A DNA stretch of 64,000 nt from Myxococcales bacterium. GTDB lineage: Bacteria; Myxococcota_A; Polyangia; Polyangiales; Polyangiaceae. The stretch's first letter is position 1. Each line of letters begins with the position of its first letter. Below, piece by piece: positions 1 to 12,363 of this stretch. The notes beneath the pieces are model-generated. The model was given only the letters and a program-made list of their open reading frames with translations, searched no databases and was not told the origin of the DNA. A program made the translations under genes and the position numbers. Location of the stretch: assembly GCA_025355005.1 (NCBI GenBank), contig JANXLV010000368.1, positions 1-64,000 on the forward strand, given 5' to 3'.

Positions 1-3125
<3,125 letters not shown>

Positions 3126-3129
<4 letters not shown>

Positions 3130-3728
3130 GTCTTGGCCCTTCGCAGAAGGCCGATGCAGAAGAGCTCGTAGCTCACGGAGCGCGTCCCCTCGGGGCGAAT
3201 GAGGCGCTCCTCCGCGAAGTGCTTCTTCACGTGGGCGCGCGCGAGCGGAAGATCCTCCCCCATGAAGATCTTGCCGACGAAGGCTCCCCCTTCTGCGAGG
3301 AGCTCGATTGCGACGTCCACCGCGCGCATGAAAAGCTCGAAGCTCCGTGTCTGATCACCCAGGCGGTTGCCCGTGGTGTTCGGCGCCATGTCCGAGAGGA
3401 CGACGTCGTAGGGAGCGTACGTTTGGAGCGCCTCGTTCGAAAGCGACAAAGCGTCGCCCGTGAAGAACGTCGCCTGGGCCGGCAGCGCTGTCTCGAGCTC
3501 CTTCAGATCCATCGCGAGCAGGTGCCCGTTGCGCCCGATCTTCTGCGCCGCGTACAGGCTCCAGCTCCCGGGCGACGCCCCGAGATCGAGCACGCTCATC
3601 CCGGGCCGCAGGAGCTTCACGCGGCGGTCGATCTCCTCGAGCTTGAAGACGCTCCGCGCGGGATATCCTGCTTGCTTGGCCGCGATGGTGAAGCGGTCGG
3701 GACCCTTGTAGGGGCTCTTCTTGGACAT
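3126..3728 (-). CDS. rlmE: 23S rRNA 2'-O-ribose methyltransferase RlmE (FtsJ/RrmJ)
   Basis: Known role of the family: SAM-dependent 2'-O-methylation of U2552 in the 23S A-loop during late 50S assembly. The 200-residue protein matches the usual length of about 209. The SAM motif LDLGASPGSW lies at 47-56, and the catalytic K-D-K-E tetrad can be placed at Lys29, Asp113, Lys153 and Glu188. The start at 3728 (MSKKSPYKGPD) is chosen because the upstream in-frame extension is low-complexity and unlike the family. It overlaps the kinase-ATPase gene by 4 nt, an unusual partner for rlmE, which is more often found beside ftsH. Confidence 0.95.
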
Positions 3729-3941
3729 AGTAGAGGAGTCGACGCTGGCCGAAGGTGAGAGCAGGGCGCGCGCAGCAGGTGTGTTCCCGCGTGCGTTGAT
3801 TGAGGATACTCCCTTAGGTTTCCGAGAGATAGAGGTGGTGCATCGAAGTAGACGTCGGATCCCCCGTGATCCATTCAGCGCCCGGAAGTGGGCGACTTGT
3901 TTGAGACGAACGCTGGCCCGGCGGTTGCTCGATACCCTTGC

Positions 3942-4121
3942 ATGCGAGCCCACAACCTCTTCGCTGGCAACATCCCCCACCGGGACATCCCCATCACGAC
4001 GCACCGCGCGAAGATGGTGAGCCTGGTCGACGTGGAGGTGGAGTGGGATGACACCCCGGCGCCGAGAGGCGTGAGCGCCGAGAGCTGGAGCCGAGCGCGC
4101 GGTTGGTCGAGCGACGACTGA
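3942..4121 (+). CDS. Possible small protein, 59 residues
   Basis: An ATG-started frame with G/C-rich third positions sits in the gap between divergent rlmE and the end of rplC. The product is rich in His, Trp and Asp near the end and matches no family I recognise. It stops about 30 nt before a strong hairpin terminator that would serve it as well as rplC on the other strand. That context is the main support. It could equally be a chance frame in high-GC DNA. Confidence 0.35.
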   Translation: MRAHNLFAGNIPHRDIPITTHRAKMVSLVDVEVEWDDTPAPRGVSAESWSRARGWSSDD

Positions 4122-4152
4122 CGTCCTGCACCTCCTGAACCTCGACACAAAG

Positions 4153-4192
4153 AAAAGGCAGCTGCACGGTGGGCGTGCGAGCTGCCTTTTTC
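4153..4192. terminator. Bidirectional rho-independent terminator
   Basis: An A-run leads into AGGCAGCT, an inner GCAC/GTGC pairing and AGCTGCCT, followed by a T-run. Because both A-run and T-run flank the stem, it can terminate transcription in either direction. It lies about 20 nt past the rplC stop on the minus strand and about 30 nt past the small plus-strand ORF. Confidence 0.85.
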
Positions 4193-4212
4193 GTTCGTCG
4201 TGACGCGGCTGG

Positions 4213-4884
4213 TTAGCGGCCGGCCTTCTTCTTCTTCGCCTTCACTGCGTGGCGGACCAGCACGAGGCTGTTCTTTGCGCCGGGGACGCCGCCGTCGATC
4301 ATGAGGAGGTTCTTCTCGACGTCCATCCGAACGAGCACGACGTTGAGCATGCTCACGGTCTCGTCGCCGTAGTGACCGCCCATCTTGACGTTGGGGAGCG
4401 TGCGACCGGGGGTCATGTTCGTGCCGATCGAGCCGCCGTGACGACGGTACTCGTGCGTGCCGTGCGTGTCGCTGCCGGCGCCGGCGAAGTTCCAGCGGCG
4501 CATGACGCCGGTGAAGCCGCGACCCTTGGTGGTGCCGCGCGTGTCGACCTTCTGGCCGGCCTCGAAGATCTGATCGAGCTTCATGACGGCACCGACCTCG
4601 AACTTGCCCGCGAACTCTTCCGAGCAGCGGAGCTCCTTCACGATGCGCTTCGCGGTGACGCCAGCCTTCTTGAAGATGCCAGCCTCCGCCTTGTTGACGT
4701 GCTTGTCCTTCGCGTCCGTGAGGCCGCAGACGAGAGCGACGTAGCCGTCCTTCTCCTTCGTGCGCTTGCCGACCACCGTGACGGGGCCTGCCTGGATGAC
4801 GGTGACGCGACGGACGTTGCCGTCGTCGGTGAAGATCTGCGTGAAGCCGATCTTTTTGCCGAAGATGCCGGGGTTCGTGTTCAT
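4213..4884 (-). CDS. rplC: 50S ribosomal protein L3 (uL3)
   Basis: The 223-residue protein has the uL3 hallmarks: an N-terminal GKKIGFTQIF segment, TKGRGFTGVMRRW in the middle, the HGGSIGTNMTPGR loop that reaches the peptidyl-transferase centre, and a Lys-rich C-terminus. Known role: early 50S assembly and organisation of the 23S 3' domain. In most bacteria rplC lies in the S10 operon between rpsJ and rplD. Here no ribosomal neighbour is present: a terminator follows directly and bcp lies upstream. A Shine-Dalgarno-like AGAGAG precedes the ATG by a few bases. Product identity is sure. Whether this is the only L3 copy cannot be told from the window. Confidence 0.96.
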   Translation of the reverse strand: MNTNPGIFGKKIGFTQIFTDDGNVRRVTVIQAGPVTVVGKRTKEKDGYVALVCGLTDAKDKHVNKAEAGIFKKAGVTAKRIVKELRCSEEFAGKFEVGAVMKLDQIFEAGQKVDTRGTTKGRGFTGVMRRWNFAGAGSDTHGTHEYRRHGGSIGTNMTPGRTLPNVKMGGHYGDETVSMLNVVLVRMDVEKNLLMIDGGVPGAKNSLVLVRHAVKAKKKKAGR

Positions 4885-5195
4885 GACTGTGCTCTCTCTT
4901 TTTGCGTTCGGCCTCGCCGGGCTTCCGCACGCGTGAGGGCACGTGCACGGAGAAGTCAGACGAACGGTGATGGGTGAAGTCTCTCCGGGCGCTCACGACC
5001 TTTTACGGTCGAGATGGGTTCCAAACGCATGAACCCAAGGACGAATCCTGGCGCCTTTCGAGCGGGACAGACCTTTTGCCAAGGAAACGGCCGCACGTCA
5101 AGCGGCCCGGCGGCGTCATCCGTTCCGGTGACGGTGGGAGCCGGAACCAACACAGGTTCTTCGCGGTCTTTCCTGGTGCGTCCACACGAGAGGAC
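4885..5195. other. Intergenic leader upstream of rplC, no gene seen
   Basis: About 310 bases between the rplC start and the bcp stop. Frames crossing it have no family features. It must hold the rplC promoter and leader if the gene is independently transcribed. I see no clear sigma-70 boxes and no recognisable ribosomal-protein leader structure. Confidence 0.5.
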
Positions 5196-5675
5196 TTACG
5201 CGTTGAGCTTGGCGACGAGCTCGCGGACGCCGTCCGTGTGGACGCCGGCGCTGATCTCGGCGTGGAAGACGCCGGCGATCAGGCCCTTCTTGTCGATGAC
5301 GAAGGTGTAGCGCGGCGCGCGGCCAAGCAGCTTTCCGAGCTTGCCGAACGCGCCGTCCTGCAGACGAAACGCCTGCACCAGGGACGACTCCGTGTCCGCG
5401 ATCAGCGGGAACTCGAGCTTGTACTTCGCGGCGAACTTCCTGTGGCTCTCGTCGTCGTCGCGTGACACGCCGATGACCTCCGTGTCCTTGCCGGTGAGGT
5501 CCTTGTACATGTCCTGGAAGCCGCAGGACTCCTTCGTACACACCGGCGTGAAGTCACCCGGGTAGAAGAAGAGGACGACGTTCTTCTTGCCGGTGTAGTC
5601 CGCGAGCTTGACGGAACGACCGTCGCTCGCCGTGAGAACGAAATCCGGGGCCTTGTCTCCAACCGCGAGTGCCAT
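5196..5675 (-). CDS. bcp: Peroxiredoxin, BCP/PrxQ type
   Basis: 159-residue thiol peroxidase of the AhpC/TSA superfamily that reduces H2O2 and organic hydroperoxides using thioredoxin-type donors. The active site is TPVCTKESC, with peroxidatic Cys46 and a second Cys five residues on (Cys51), the C-x4-C spacing typical of atypical 2-Cys PrxQ enzymes. The start at 5675 (MALAVGDKAPDF) gives the usual family N-terminus; the longer upstream frame adds unrelated residues. The start lies 38 nt after the stop of the O-antigen-ligase-like gene, so it may be the last gene of that operon. A TGYANNNTRCA motif (see findings) lies at 5680-5690, just ahead of the start. Confidence 0.93.
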   Translation of the reverse strand: MALAVGDKAPDFVLTASDGRSVKLADYTGKKNVVLFFYPGDFTPVCTKESCGFQDMYKDLTGKDTEVIGVSRDDDESHRKFAAKYKLEFPLIADTESSLVQAFRLQDGAFGKLGKLLGRAPRYTFVIDKKGLIAGVFHAEISAGVHTDGVRELVAKLNA

Positions 5676-5713
5676 GCGGTGCAGCATACACACTCGCTCG
5701 GCCCACGGACACG

Positions 5714-7456
5714 TCACTCGTCGGACCGCGCCTCGCGGATGGTGTCGATGAGCTCGCGGACCTGCGCCGCGCCGGGCGATAGCTTCTTTGCGATCGTCGC
5801 CTCGGCCTCCGCGTCATCCAGGCGCCCCTCGCGACGCAGCGCCTCCGCGAGCCCCACGCGCGCCCGCAGTGAGCCCGGATTCCACGTGAGCAGAGAGCGA
5901 TACGCACGTTCACACCCGACGCCGTCACCAACCGCGAGAAATGCCTCGCCCTTCGCGGCCAGGATACCTGGGTCCGCGATCCGCGCCTCGGCGGCGGAGA
6001 GGGCACGGAGCGCGGCGCTGGGATCACCGGCCGCTTGCAGCAGCAGGCCCTTCTCGAACAGCGGCTCGCCGGAGCCAGGAGAAAGGCGCGCGCTCCTGTC
6101 GAGCATACGAAGGCGCGCGTCGGGGGCCAGCGAAAAAGATGTAATATACATTCGTGTCGAGAGCCACGACCGCACGCTTCCGAGGAGCGCCCACCCGGAC
6201 GCAACGAGGAGACCGACCACGAGCGCCGCTCGCAAGGCTCTCTGTGGCGGCACGGACCTCGGTCGGGCATGGCGGACCGCGCGACATGCACCCAGTGCGA
6301 GGGCGCATATGATCACGACCGCCGGCTGACGGAACGGGGAGTCGCCGAGCGACGTGATCGCGCAGGCGAGCAGCGCGCCCGCGCCGCCGTGGAACCCGCG
6401 TCGTGCGTTTGCGATGACGCCGAAGCCGAGCGCGCACGCGAATGCGACGACGGCGAGGAGCCCCGATTCGGCGGCGATTTGCAGGTATTCTTGGTGCGCG
6501 GTGGTCGCGTTCTCGTACGTGCGTGCAGCGGCGCTGGGCGTCATGCGCGAGAGCTCGCGGCCCTGCGCGTCGTGAAACGCATGCCCGAATCCTCCGAGCC
6601 CGACGCCGAATGGCATCGCGTCCTTCGCGGCGATCGCGCTCGACCTCCAGATCCACACGCGTCCGTGCAGCGACTGCGATGCAGGCACGTCGTTCGCCAT
6701 CGAGTCTCGCTCCACTGCCCCGGCGATGCCGCCCGGGAGCGAGAGCACCGCGATCACGGCGACCGCCGCGGCTGTCGCCAGTGCCCTCCGCCTGCCCCGC
6801 ACCGCCGCCGCGACCAGGAAGAGAACGGAGACGAAAGCAGCGACCCAGGCCACGCGCGAGTGCGCCAGGTAGAGCGCCACGGCCTGTGGCGCAGTCACGG
6901 CGACCGACAACGCGAAGCGACGCGTTCGAACGTGTCCGCGGCGAACATGTAGTATGCATGTATCGAGCGCGAGCGGCAGTGTCGCGGCCAGGAGCAGCCC
7001 GAGCCAGTTGGGGTTGCCCTGGCCCGCGTGCAGCAGAAATCCGCGCGCGCCAGCCGCCGCCGAGACGAGCGCGACGAGCGAGACCGCGGCCCCGAGCCAC
7101 AGCCCTGCGAGGCGAGCCATGAGAACCGCGGAGATGCGTCGCGCGCGTGCGGCGAACATCGCGAATCCCGCTCCGCCGATCCACGTCGCCAGATCGAGCG
7201 CGCCGGGAGCGCGACCCCACGCGAGGCTCACGCACGAGACGACCAGGAAGAGCGCTGCGGCGGAGAGCGCGATGGAGCGGGGGCGGTGCGTCTCGCGGCG
7301 CGACCTCTTCTGCAAGAGCGCGACCGCCGACAGCGCGCAGCCCGCGAGCAGCGCGAGGGCGCGCTTCGGTTCGGCGGCATAGGCGTGTGGGTCGTACGCG
7401 GCGCCCGAGATCGTCGCCGCGAGCGCCACCCAGCCGGCGACGCGCCGCACCTTCAC
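5714..7456 (-). CDS. O-antigen ligase/polymerase-like membrane protein with C-terminal TPR
   Basis: 580 residues with about ten hydrophobic segments, a long periplasmic loop, and a HQEYLQIAAESGLL segment before another membrane helix, which is characteristic of the Wzy_C/O-antigen ligase family (PF04932). The last 130 or so residues are soluble and TPR-like (repeated A-x-G-D-x-x-A-A patterns). Members join or polymerise lipid-linked glycans at the periplasmic face. Substrate cannot be told here. The GTG start overlaps the HEAT-repeat gene stop as GTGA, so the lipoprotein, HEAT protein and this gene form one translationally coupled operon. Two copies of the TGYANNNTRCA motif fall inside it (6140, 6948). 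Confidence 0.85.
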   Translation of the reverse strand: MKVRRVAGWVALAATISGAAYDPHAYAAEPKRALALLAGCALSAVALLQKRSRRETHRPRSIALSAAALFLVVSCVSLAWGRAPGALDLATWIGGAGFAMFAARARRISAVLMARLAGLWLGAAVSLVALVSAAAGARGFLLHAGQGNPNWLGLLLAATLPLALDTCILHVRRGHVRTRRFALSVAVTAPQAVALYLAHSRVAWVAAFVSVLFLVAAAVRGRRRALATAAAVAVIAVLSLPGGIAGAVERDSMANDVPASQSLHGRVWIWRSSAIAAKDAMPFGVGLGGFGHAFHDAQGRELSRMTPSAAARTYENATTAHQEYLQIAAESGLLAVVAFACALGFGVIANARRGFHGGAGALLACAITSLGDSPFRQPAVVIICALALGACRAVRHARPRSVPPQRALRAALVVGLLVASGWALLGSVRSWLSTRMYITSFSLAPDARLRMLDRSARLSPGSGEPLFEKGLLLQAAGDPSAALRALSAAEARIADPGILAAKGEAFLAVGDGVGCERAYRSLLTWNPGSLRARVGLAEALRREGRLDDAEAEATIAKKLSPGAAQVRELIDTIREARSDE

Positions 7457-9537
7457 GGCGTGCGGTTCCTGTCTGCGCGAAGATCGAGGATCCTGCGGAG
7501 CTGGTTCCTCGTGGACTCAGTGCCCTCGCGCGCGAGGGCGCGTCGAAGGAGCTCGGTGACGATTACTGTGTCGTTGCGCACCAGGTAGCGCTCGGCCAGA
7601 TCCCGGTCCTGACGCGAGGGCGAAGAGAGCGCCGCGAGCATCCGGAATACGGCCGTCTCCGGCGTCCACGCCAGGTGGACCGCCGCCGCCGCGACCGCGA
7701 CCGGTGCATCGCTGCCAGTCTCACGCTTCGAAAGCTCCGGCGTGAGGCGCGCGCGGGCAGCGGGTTCGGTCACGCGCGACACGAGCCGCACGAATGATGG
7801 CAGCTGCTCGAACGGCAGGTTGTCCATCTCCCGGAAGAGGACCGCGTCGGCCTCCGTGCGACCAGCGCGAGCGAGCGCGACCGCGGCGTGGAGGCGCAGG
7901 CGCGTATTTTCGTGCGTGAGGAGCGGCTGGAGCACGGCGACCGCTTGTGCGTCCGTCATCTCACCGGTGAGATCGATCGCGACCAGTGTCCGCGGCAGAT
8001 CGTGATGTGCGAGCGAAGCCGAGACCTCGCTGCGACCGAGCGGCCCAACGCCTTCGGGCCTGAGCGCCGCGACGAGATCGGTGAGCTCGGAGCGGCCCTT
8101 GGTCCAGGCAAGCAGCGTTCGCCCCGGTACGTCCGGCGACTTCGACGCGCGAAGGAAAGGGTCCACGTCCAGGAGCTTGCATGTGCGTAGCTCCATGCAC
8201 GTCACCAGGTCCTGCGTGACACGCGAGTCGTTGACGCGGCCCAGCGCGACGGCCGCTTCGAGCTTGGTCGCGGCGTCCGGCGACGAATAGAGCTTGTCGT
8301 AGACGAGGTCCTTCCTGGCCGCGCCGCTGACCGCGTAGATCGAATAGATCGCGGCGGTCTTGAGGGTGGGGTTTGGATCGTCGATGTAGCGCTCGAGCAC
8401 CGAGGCTGCATCCGGGGTGTGGAGCTTGCCGAGCGCGCGCACGGCGGAGAGCTTCACCGTGTCGTTTTTGTCCTCGAGGGCGGCGCGGAGGAGCGGGAGC
8501 CCCTCGGGACGTTGCACGTCGCCCAGGACGAAGGCGGTGTTCATGCGGATCTGCGCCTGCTTGTGAGCGGCGAGCGTCCCCGCGGTCGCATAGAACGCCT
8601 GCGGATCAAGGCGTTCGAGCGCGAAGGCGATGTTGTTGAGCATGCGCGACTCGCGCACGCGTGGCACCTCGGCGAGAAGCGCGCGCGTGGCGGCCCGGTC
8701 CCCGATCTTTCCGAGCGCGTACACGGCGCGATTGCGCACGTGCGTGTCCGGGTGTGAGAGCAGCTTGATGAGCGGCGCGACCAGCTCGGGGGAGCGCAGC
8801 TCGCTGGCCGCGAACGTTCCGGGCAACACGAGCGACGGGTCGCTGCTGCCGAGCGCATACGTCACGTCCGACACCAGGTTCGCATGCGAGATCATGTGGC
8901 GGCTCTTCCAGAGCCCCTTGAACGCTGGCACGCGAAGGTCAGTCGGTTCATCGCGGAGGGCCTTGCGAACCAGCGCGAGCGCCTTGCGATCGTTCATCGC
9001 GCCGAGCACCTCGAGTGCGGCAGCGCGGTTCGACTCTTCCTCGTCCTCGCGAGCGAGGATCTTCGACAGCGGTCCCACCGAGGTCGGGTCGGGCATGCGG
9101 CGAAGCGCGTCGATCGCGGCGCGTCGCACGCCAGCATCCCACGCCTCGAGCGCGCCCTGCAGCGCCGTGAGGCCGGCCTTGTCGCCGAGCCGCCCGAGCA
9201 TCTGTGCGCACAGCCCGCGCAGGTGATCATCCACGTTGTCGGAGACGCAGCGCGCGAGCGACTTCGTGCTCTTGCGACCGAGGTTCAGGATGTCCGGGCT
9301 CGCCGGCATCTGCTTGGCCGTGACGTTGATGAGGACGGTCTCGTCGTTCGGCATCGCGGTGAGGACGGCGCGCTTCTTCTTCGTGAGCTCGGTGAGCGAC
9401 AGCGCCTCGCCTGCCTGCGGCGCGTCGTCGTCTTCTGGTTCGGCCATGGCCGTCCGCACGACCGACACGGTCGGAAGGATGCTGGCGCCGAAGAGCGCGG
9501 CCCAGAGAAGTCGTCGCTTTTTGTTGGCTCGGCTCAT
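7453..9537 (-). CDS. Exported HEAT-repeat protein
   Basis: 694 residues. A basic N-terminus and hydrophobic stretch ending near AMAEPEDD look like a Sec signal peptide, with export to the periplasm inferred. The rest is built of about a dozen HEAT/armadillo-like helical repeats with recurrent motifs such as AVYALGKIGD, AFVLGDV and AVRALGKL, so it is a protein-binding scaffold rather than an enzyme. The ATG at 9537 overlaps the upstream lipoprotein stop (ATGA), and the 3' end overlaps the O-antigen-ligase-like gene (GTGA). A surface-glycan-related complex is a reasonable inference from this coupling, not something shown. Confidence 0.85.
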   Translation of the reverse strand: MSRANKKRRLLWAALFGASILPTVSVVRTAMAEPEDDDAPQAGEALSLTELTKKKRAVLTAMPNDETVLINVTAKQMPASPDILNLGRKSTKSLARCVSDNVDDHLRGLCAQMLGRLGDKAGLTALQGALEAWDAGVRRAAIDALRRMPDPTSVGPLSKILAREDEEESNRAAALEVLGAMNDRKALALVRKALRDEPTDLRVPAFKGLWKSRHMISHANLVSDVTYALGSSDPSLVLPGTFAASELRSPELVAPLIKLLSHPDTHVRNRAVYALGKIGDRAATRALLAEVPRVRESRMLNNIAFALERLDPQAFYATAGTLAAHKQAQIRMNTAFVLGDVQRPEGLPLLRAALEDKNDTVKLSAVRALGKLHTPDAASVLERYIDDPNPTLKTAAIYSIYAVSGAARKDLVYDKLYSSPDAATKLEAAVALGRVNDSRVTQDLVTCMELRTCKLLDVDPFLRASKSPDVPGRTLLAWTKGRSELTDLVAALRPEGVGPLGRSEVSASLAHHDLPRTLVAIDLTGEMTDAQAVAVLQPLLTHENTRLRLHAAVALARAGRTEADAVLFREMDNLPFEQLPSFVRLVSRVTEPAARARLTPELSKRETGSDAPVAVAAAAVHLAWTPETAVFRMLAALSSPSRQDRDLAERYLVRNDTVIVTELLRRALAREGTESTRNQLRRILDLRADRNRTP

Positions 9538-9917
9538 GGGCTGACCACCTCGGCTTTCTTGGTGAGCTGGCGAATGCGCGACACGATCAGTTCGCGCGAC
9601 GTGCGTTGAGAGAGGTAGCGGACCTTCACGCGGCGGTCCTCGCAAGAGCCTGCGTCGCCGGTCCACGAGATCAGCTCCACCGCGGGCTCCTTGTAGAGCG
9701 CGAGGTCGAACACCTCCTCGCAGTCGTGTCGCGCGACGAGATTCACCGTCAGCGTGAGCTCTGCGCGCGGCTCGGTCGCGGGGACGGGAACATCATGTGC
9801 GTCGCGCGCGGGCGCCTCTTCGGGGCCGGGGCCGCATCCCGCGGACAGCATCGCGCTCACGAGCGCCGCGGCGGCGGTAGCCCTGTAGCGACGTGATTTC
9901 CAGGGGATCCCGAACAT
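9534..9917 (-). CDS. Small lipoprotein
   Basis: 127 residues with a basic N-terminus, a hydrophobic segment and a lipobox LSAGC at about residues 24-28, so an acylated envelope protein. The mature part has a Cys-Glu-rich beta-like segment (HDCEEVFDLALY) and no family I recognise. First gene of the operon with the HEAT protein and the O-antigen-ligase-like protein, joined by an ATGA overlap. Confidence 0.75.
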   Translation of the reverse strand: MFGIPWKSRRYRATAAAALVSAMLSAGCGPGPEEAPARDAHDVPVPATEPRAELTLTVNLVARHDCEEVFDLALYKEPAVELISWTGDAGSCEDRRVKVRYLSQRTSRELIVSRIRQLTKKAEVVSP

Positions 9918-10008
9918 TGGGGGCCGTAACGCCCGAAGGCGAAATCGTATTCACGGGGTACGTGAGAAGGAGTGGAGCGTCAACGGCGCGTCATCCTATA
10001 TTGCGGGT

Positions 10009-10722
10009 ATGCAACCGCCCGGTGGCTACGGCCAACCACCTCCTCCCTACGGCGCACCGCCCAACTCTGGCTACGGCCCTGCTCCACAGCAGTCCGGCTA
10101 CGGCGCGCCCATGCAGCCTGCACCTCAAGGCTATGGCGCCGCGCCTCAGGGCTATGGCGCGCCCGCGCCGGGCGGAGGGGCTACGGTGATGGGTGTGCCG
10201 CTCGAGCAAGGTGAACGCGTCCTCTGGTTCAAGAAGCACGACTACACCGTGGAGATGGTCATCATGATCATCCTTGGTGTGCTCTTCCTGATCGTGCTCA
10301 TCGGGATCATCTTCATCATCCTTGGCGCGACCGTGAACAGCAGGAAGCCGCGCGCACACATCCTCACGAACCGCCGGCTCATCTACGTGACGGGCGGCGG
10401 CCAGGTGCAGCAGTTCTATCTGAACCAGATCGCAAACATCGAAGCAGAGCGGCAGCAGCGCTCGGGTGGTGGTGGTCTCATCGGCGCGGCGGTGGCTGCA
10501 GCCGCGAACGCCGCGATGAACCACTTCGCAAATCAGAACCACAAGATGGACCCGAGCTACTGGCGGCGCACCACCGCGATCAACCTCGTCTTCGGCAACA
10601 ACACGCGCGCGCGCGTGCCGGCGGAGCTCGGCTACGGCGCGGAGCTCGGACTGCTCACCACACGTGCGGTGTTCAATCGTGAGGCAGACACGCTGCCTGG
10701 GGCGATGACCTATCTGCCTTGA
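10009..10722 (+). CDS. Bacterial PH-domain-like membrane protein with GYG-rich N-terminus
   Basis: 237 residues. The first 60 or so are Pro/Gly/Tyr/Gln-rich with repeated GYG units, likely disordered. Then come a short soluble segment (GERVLWFKKHDY), a strong membrane segment around residues 80-105, and a domain with HILTNRRLIYVTGGG, the typical signature of bPH_2-like domains (known to sit next to membrane segments; ligand usually unknown). An Ala/Gly-rich linker follows. Transcribed divergently from the 9534 lipoprotein gene and convergent with the YbjQ-like cluster. No operon partner. Confidence 0.8.
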   Translation: MQPPGGYGQPPPPYGAPPNSGYGPAPQQSGYGAPMQPAPQGYGAAPQGYGAPAPGGGATVMGVPLEQGERVLWFKKHDYTVEMVIMIILGVLFLIVLIGIIFIILGATVNSRKPRAHILTNRRLIYVTGGGQVQQFYLNQIANIEAERQQRSGGGGLIGAAVAAAANAAMNHFANQNHKMDPSYWRRTTAINLVFGNNTRARVPAELGYGAELGLLTTRAVFNREADTLPGAMTYLP

Positions 10723-10774
10723 CCAGCCGTATCGGCTGACGTCACCGTTTTCGCGGAGCGGCCAGCGCGCGCGA

Positions 10775-11518
10775 TCAGTCCCGCGCGAAGAGCACCAGCT
10801 TCGGCTTCTCGTGGGTCTCATGGGCGGCGTCGTTGATGCGCGCGACCGAGGTGCCCACGGCGAGCATCTCCACGATGTGTGAGTCCCAGCCGTGCGCCGA
10901 CTCATGCAGCTTCACGTTGACGATGCCGTCGCAGCCGGAGGCGGTCGCCTCTTCCTGCATGCGCTCCATGGCGAGCTCGCGGGCGTCGTACATGCCCTGC
11001 GTGAACGCCTGCATCTCCATGTTCTGGCCCATGCCGGATAGCCACTGCGAGAAGCTGCGGTGCGCGATGTGATAGACGCAGACGCCGTGCGCGAGCGACA
11101 CGGGGCGGAAGCCGCCGCGCACCAGCGCCCAGAAATCCGAGCCCGATAGATCACACGTGAACGGTCGCCCGTGCGCGTCGTGCCACTTGCCGCCGTCGCC
11201 GCCGCGCTTGCGAACGGCGGTGCCCACAGCGGAGAACTCCGCGCGATTGCCGTGGCGCTCGATGTCGAGGCGCATGCCCACCACGCCGTCCGCGCCGAAC
11301 GCCTGTGCCTGCTGCACGAGCCGCGAGATCGCGGTGATGCGTGCAGTATACATCAATCGCGAGATCTCGAGCATCTCCATGTTCTGCGACCACGGGGCGT
11401 TCTGCCAGCCCACGTTGAAGTAGGCAGAGCCGAGCACCAGCTCGAGCGGCTCGAAGTCCACCTCTTCAACGAGCAAGATCTCGTCGATGGAGAGATCCGA
11501 CGTGAAGACGTGGGTCAC
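10775..11518 (-). CDS. Two-domain YbjQ/heavy-metal-binding-like protein (copy 3)
   Basis: 247 residues made of two homologous halves. Each half has a start like FTSDLS, an HIAHRS/FNVGWQ segment, a QNMEM motif, an ARELAMERMQEEA helix and an EMLAVGTSV end. This resembles the YbjQ (PF01906, putative heavy-metal-binding) fold in tandem. GTG start overlapping the upstream paralogue as GTGA. Last gene of a four-gene operon. The metal-binding assignment comes from the family name only; I see no strong Cys/His cluster, so the function is open. Confidence 0.75.
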   Translation of the reverse strand: MTHVFTSDLSIDEILLVEEVDFEPLELVLGSAYFNVGWQNAPWSQNMEMLEISRLMYTARITAISRLVQQAQAFGADGVVGMRLDIERHGNRAEFSAVGTAVRKRGGDGGKWHDAHGRPFTCDLSGSDFWALVRGGFRPVSLAHGVCVYHIAHRSFSQWLSGMGQNMEMQAFTQGMYDARELAMERMQEEATASGCDGIVNVKLHESAHGWDSHIVEMLAVGTSVARINDAAHETHEKPKLVLFARD

Positions 11519-12363
11519 TCGGTCACCGACATGACCAGCTGCGGCTCCGGCGGCTGGTGCTCGACCTTGATCGGCAGCACGCTCGTGCCCACGCAGAAGA
11601 ACTCGATCACGTGATTGTCCCAGCCGCCATGCGTGGTCTCGTGGATCTCGGTGCCCACGACGCCCTGCGCGCCGTCGAGCTGCGCCTCGTACTGGAGCCG
11701 CTCCATGGCGAGCTCGCGCGCGTCGTAGAGGCCCTGCGTGTAGTTCGTCATCTCCATGTTGTTGCCAACGCTCGAGAGCCAGCCACCGAACGACTGGTGG
11801 GCGATGTGATAGACGCAGTTGCCCATCACCAGGCTCACGGGGCGGTAGCCGCTCTGCAGCAGCATCCAGAAATCCTGGCCAGAGAGATCGCTCGTGAACG
11901 GCATGCCGGAAGGGGCGCGCCAGCCGCCCGGCGGCGATCCCGCAGCGGCTTCACGGGCCTTCACCGCGGTGCCGATGGCGACGAACTCCACGAGCGACTC
12001 ACCGAACTCGTGCTGCTTGATGTTGAGCCGCACGCCGATGACGCCGTCCGCGCCGAGCTCGTGCGCCTCTTCCTCCATGCGCGCCATCGCGAGCTCGCGC
12101 GCCTGATAGAGCGCCTGCGTGAGCACGCCCATCTCCATGTTCTGGTAGTAATTCCCGCGCTGATAACCCACATGATAGATGCTGGAGCCCATCACGAGGC
12201 CGAGGCACTCGAAGCCGGCCTCGCGCACCAGCAGGAACTCCTTCACGCTGAGGTCGCTGGTGAAGAAGCGGTTCTGTGCGGCCTGCTGCCGCATGCGCTG
12301 GATGCGCTCGAGCGCGTGCTGGGGGAGCGGCTGCCTCTGCGTCTGCGGTCTCTGATTGCTCAT
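11515..12363 (-). CDS. Two-domain YbjQ/heavy-metal-binding-like protein (copy 2)
   Basis: 282 residues, paralogous to its two neighbours: two halves, each with FTSDLS, YHVG or YHIAHQS, NNMEM, ARELAM-helix and GTxV motifs. About 35 extra Gln/Arg-rich residues precede the first domain. The ATG overlaps the stop of copy 1 as ATGA and its own stop overlaps copy 3. Second paralogue in the operon. Tandem duplication plus strict coupling suggests a hetero-oligomer, which is inference. Confidence 0.75.
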   Translation of the reverse strand: MSNQRPQTQRQPLPQHALERIQRMRQQAAQNRFFTSDLSVKEFLLVREAGFECLGLVMGSSIYHVGYQRGNYYQNMEMGVLTQALYQARELAMARMEEEAHELGADGVIGVRLNIKQHEFGESLVEFVAIGTAVKAREAAAGSPPGGWRAPSGMPFTSDLSGQDFWMLLQSGYRPVSLVMGNCVYHIAHQSFGGWLSSVGNNMEMTNYTQGLYDARELAMERLQYEAQLDGAQGVVGTEIHETTHGGWDNHVIEFFCVGTSVLPIKVEHQPPEPQLVMSVTE

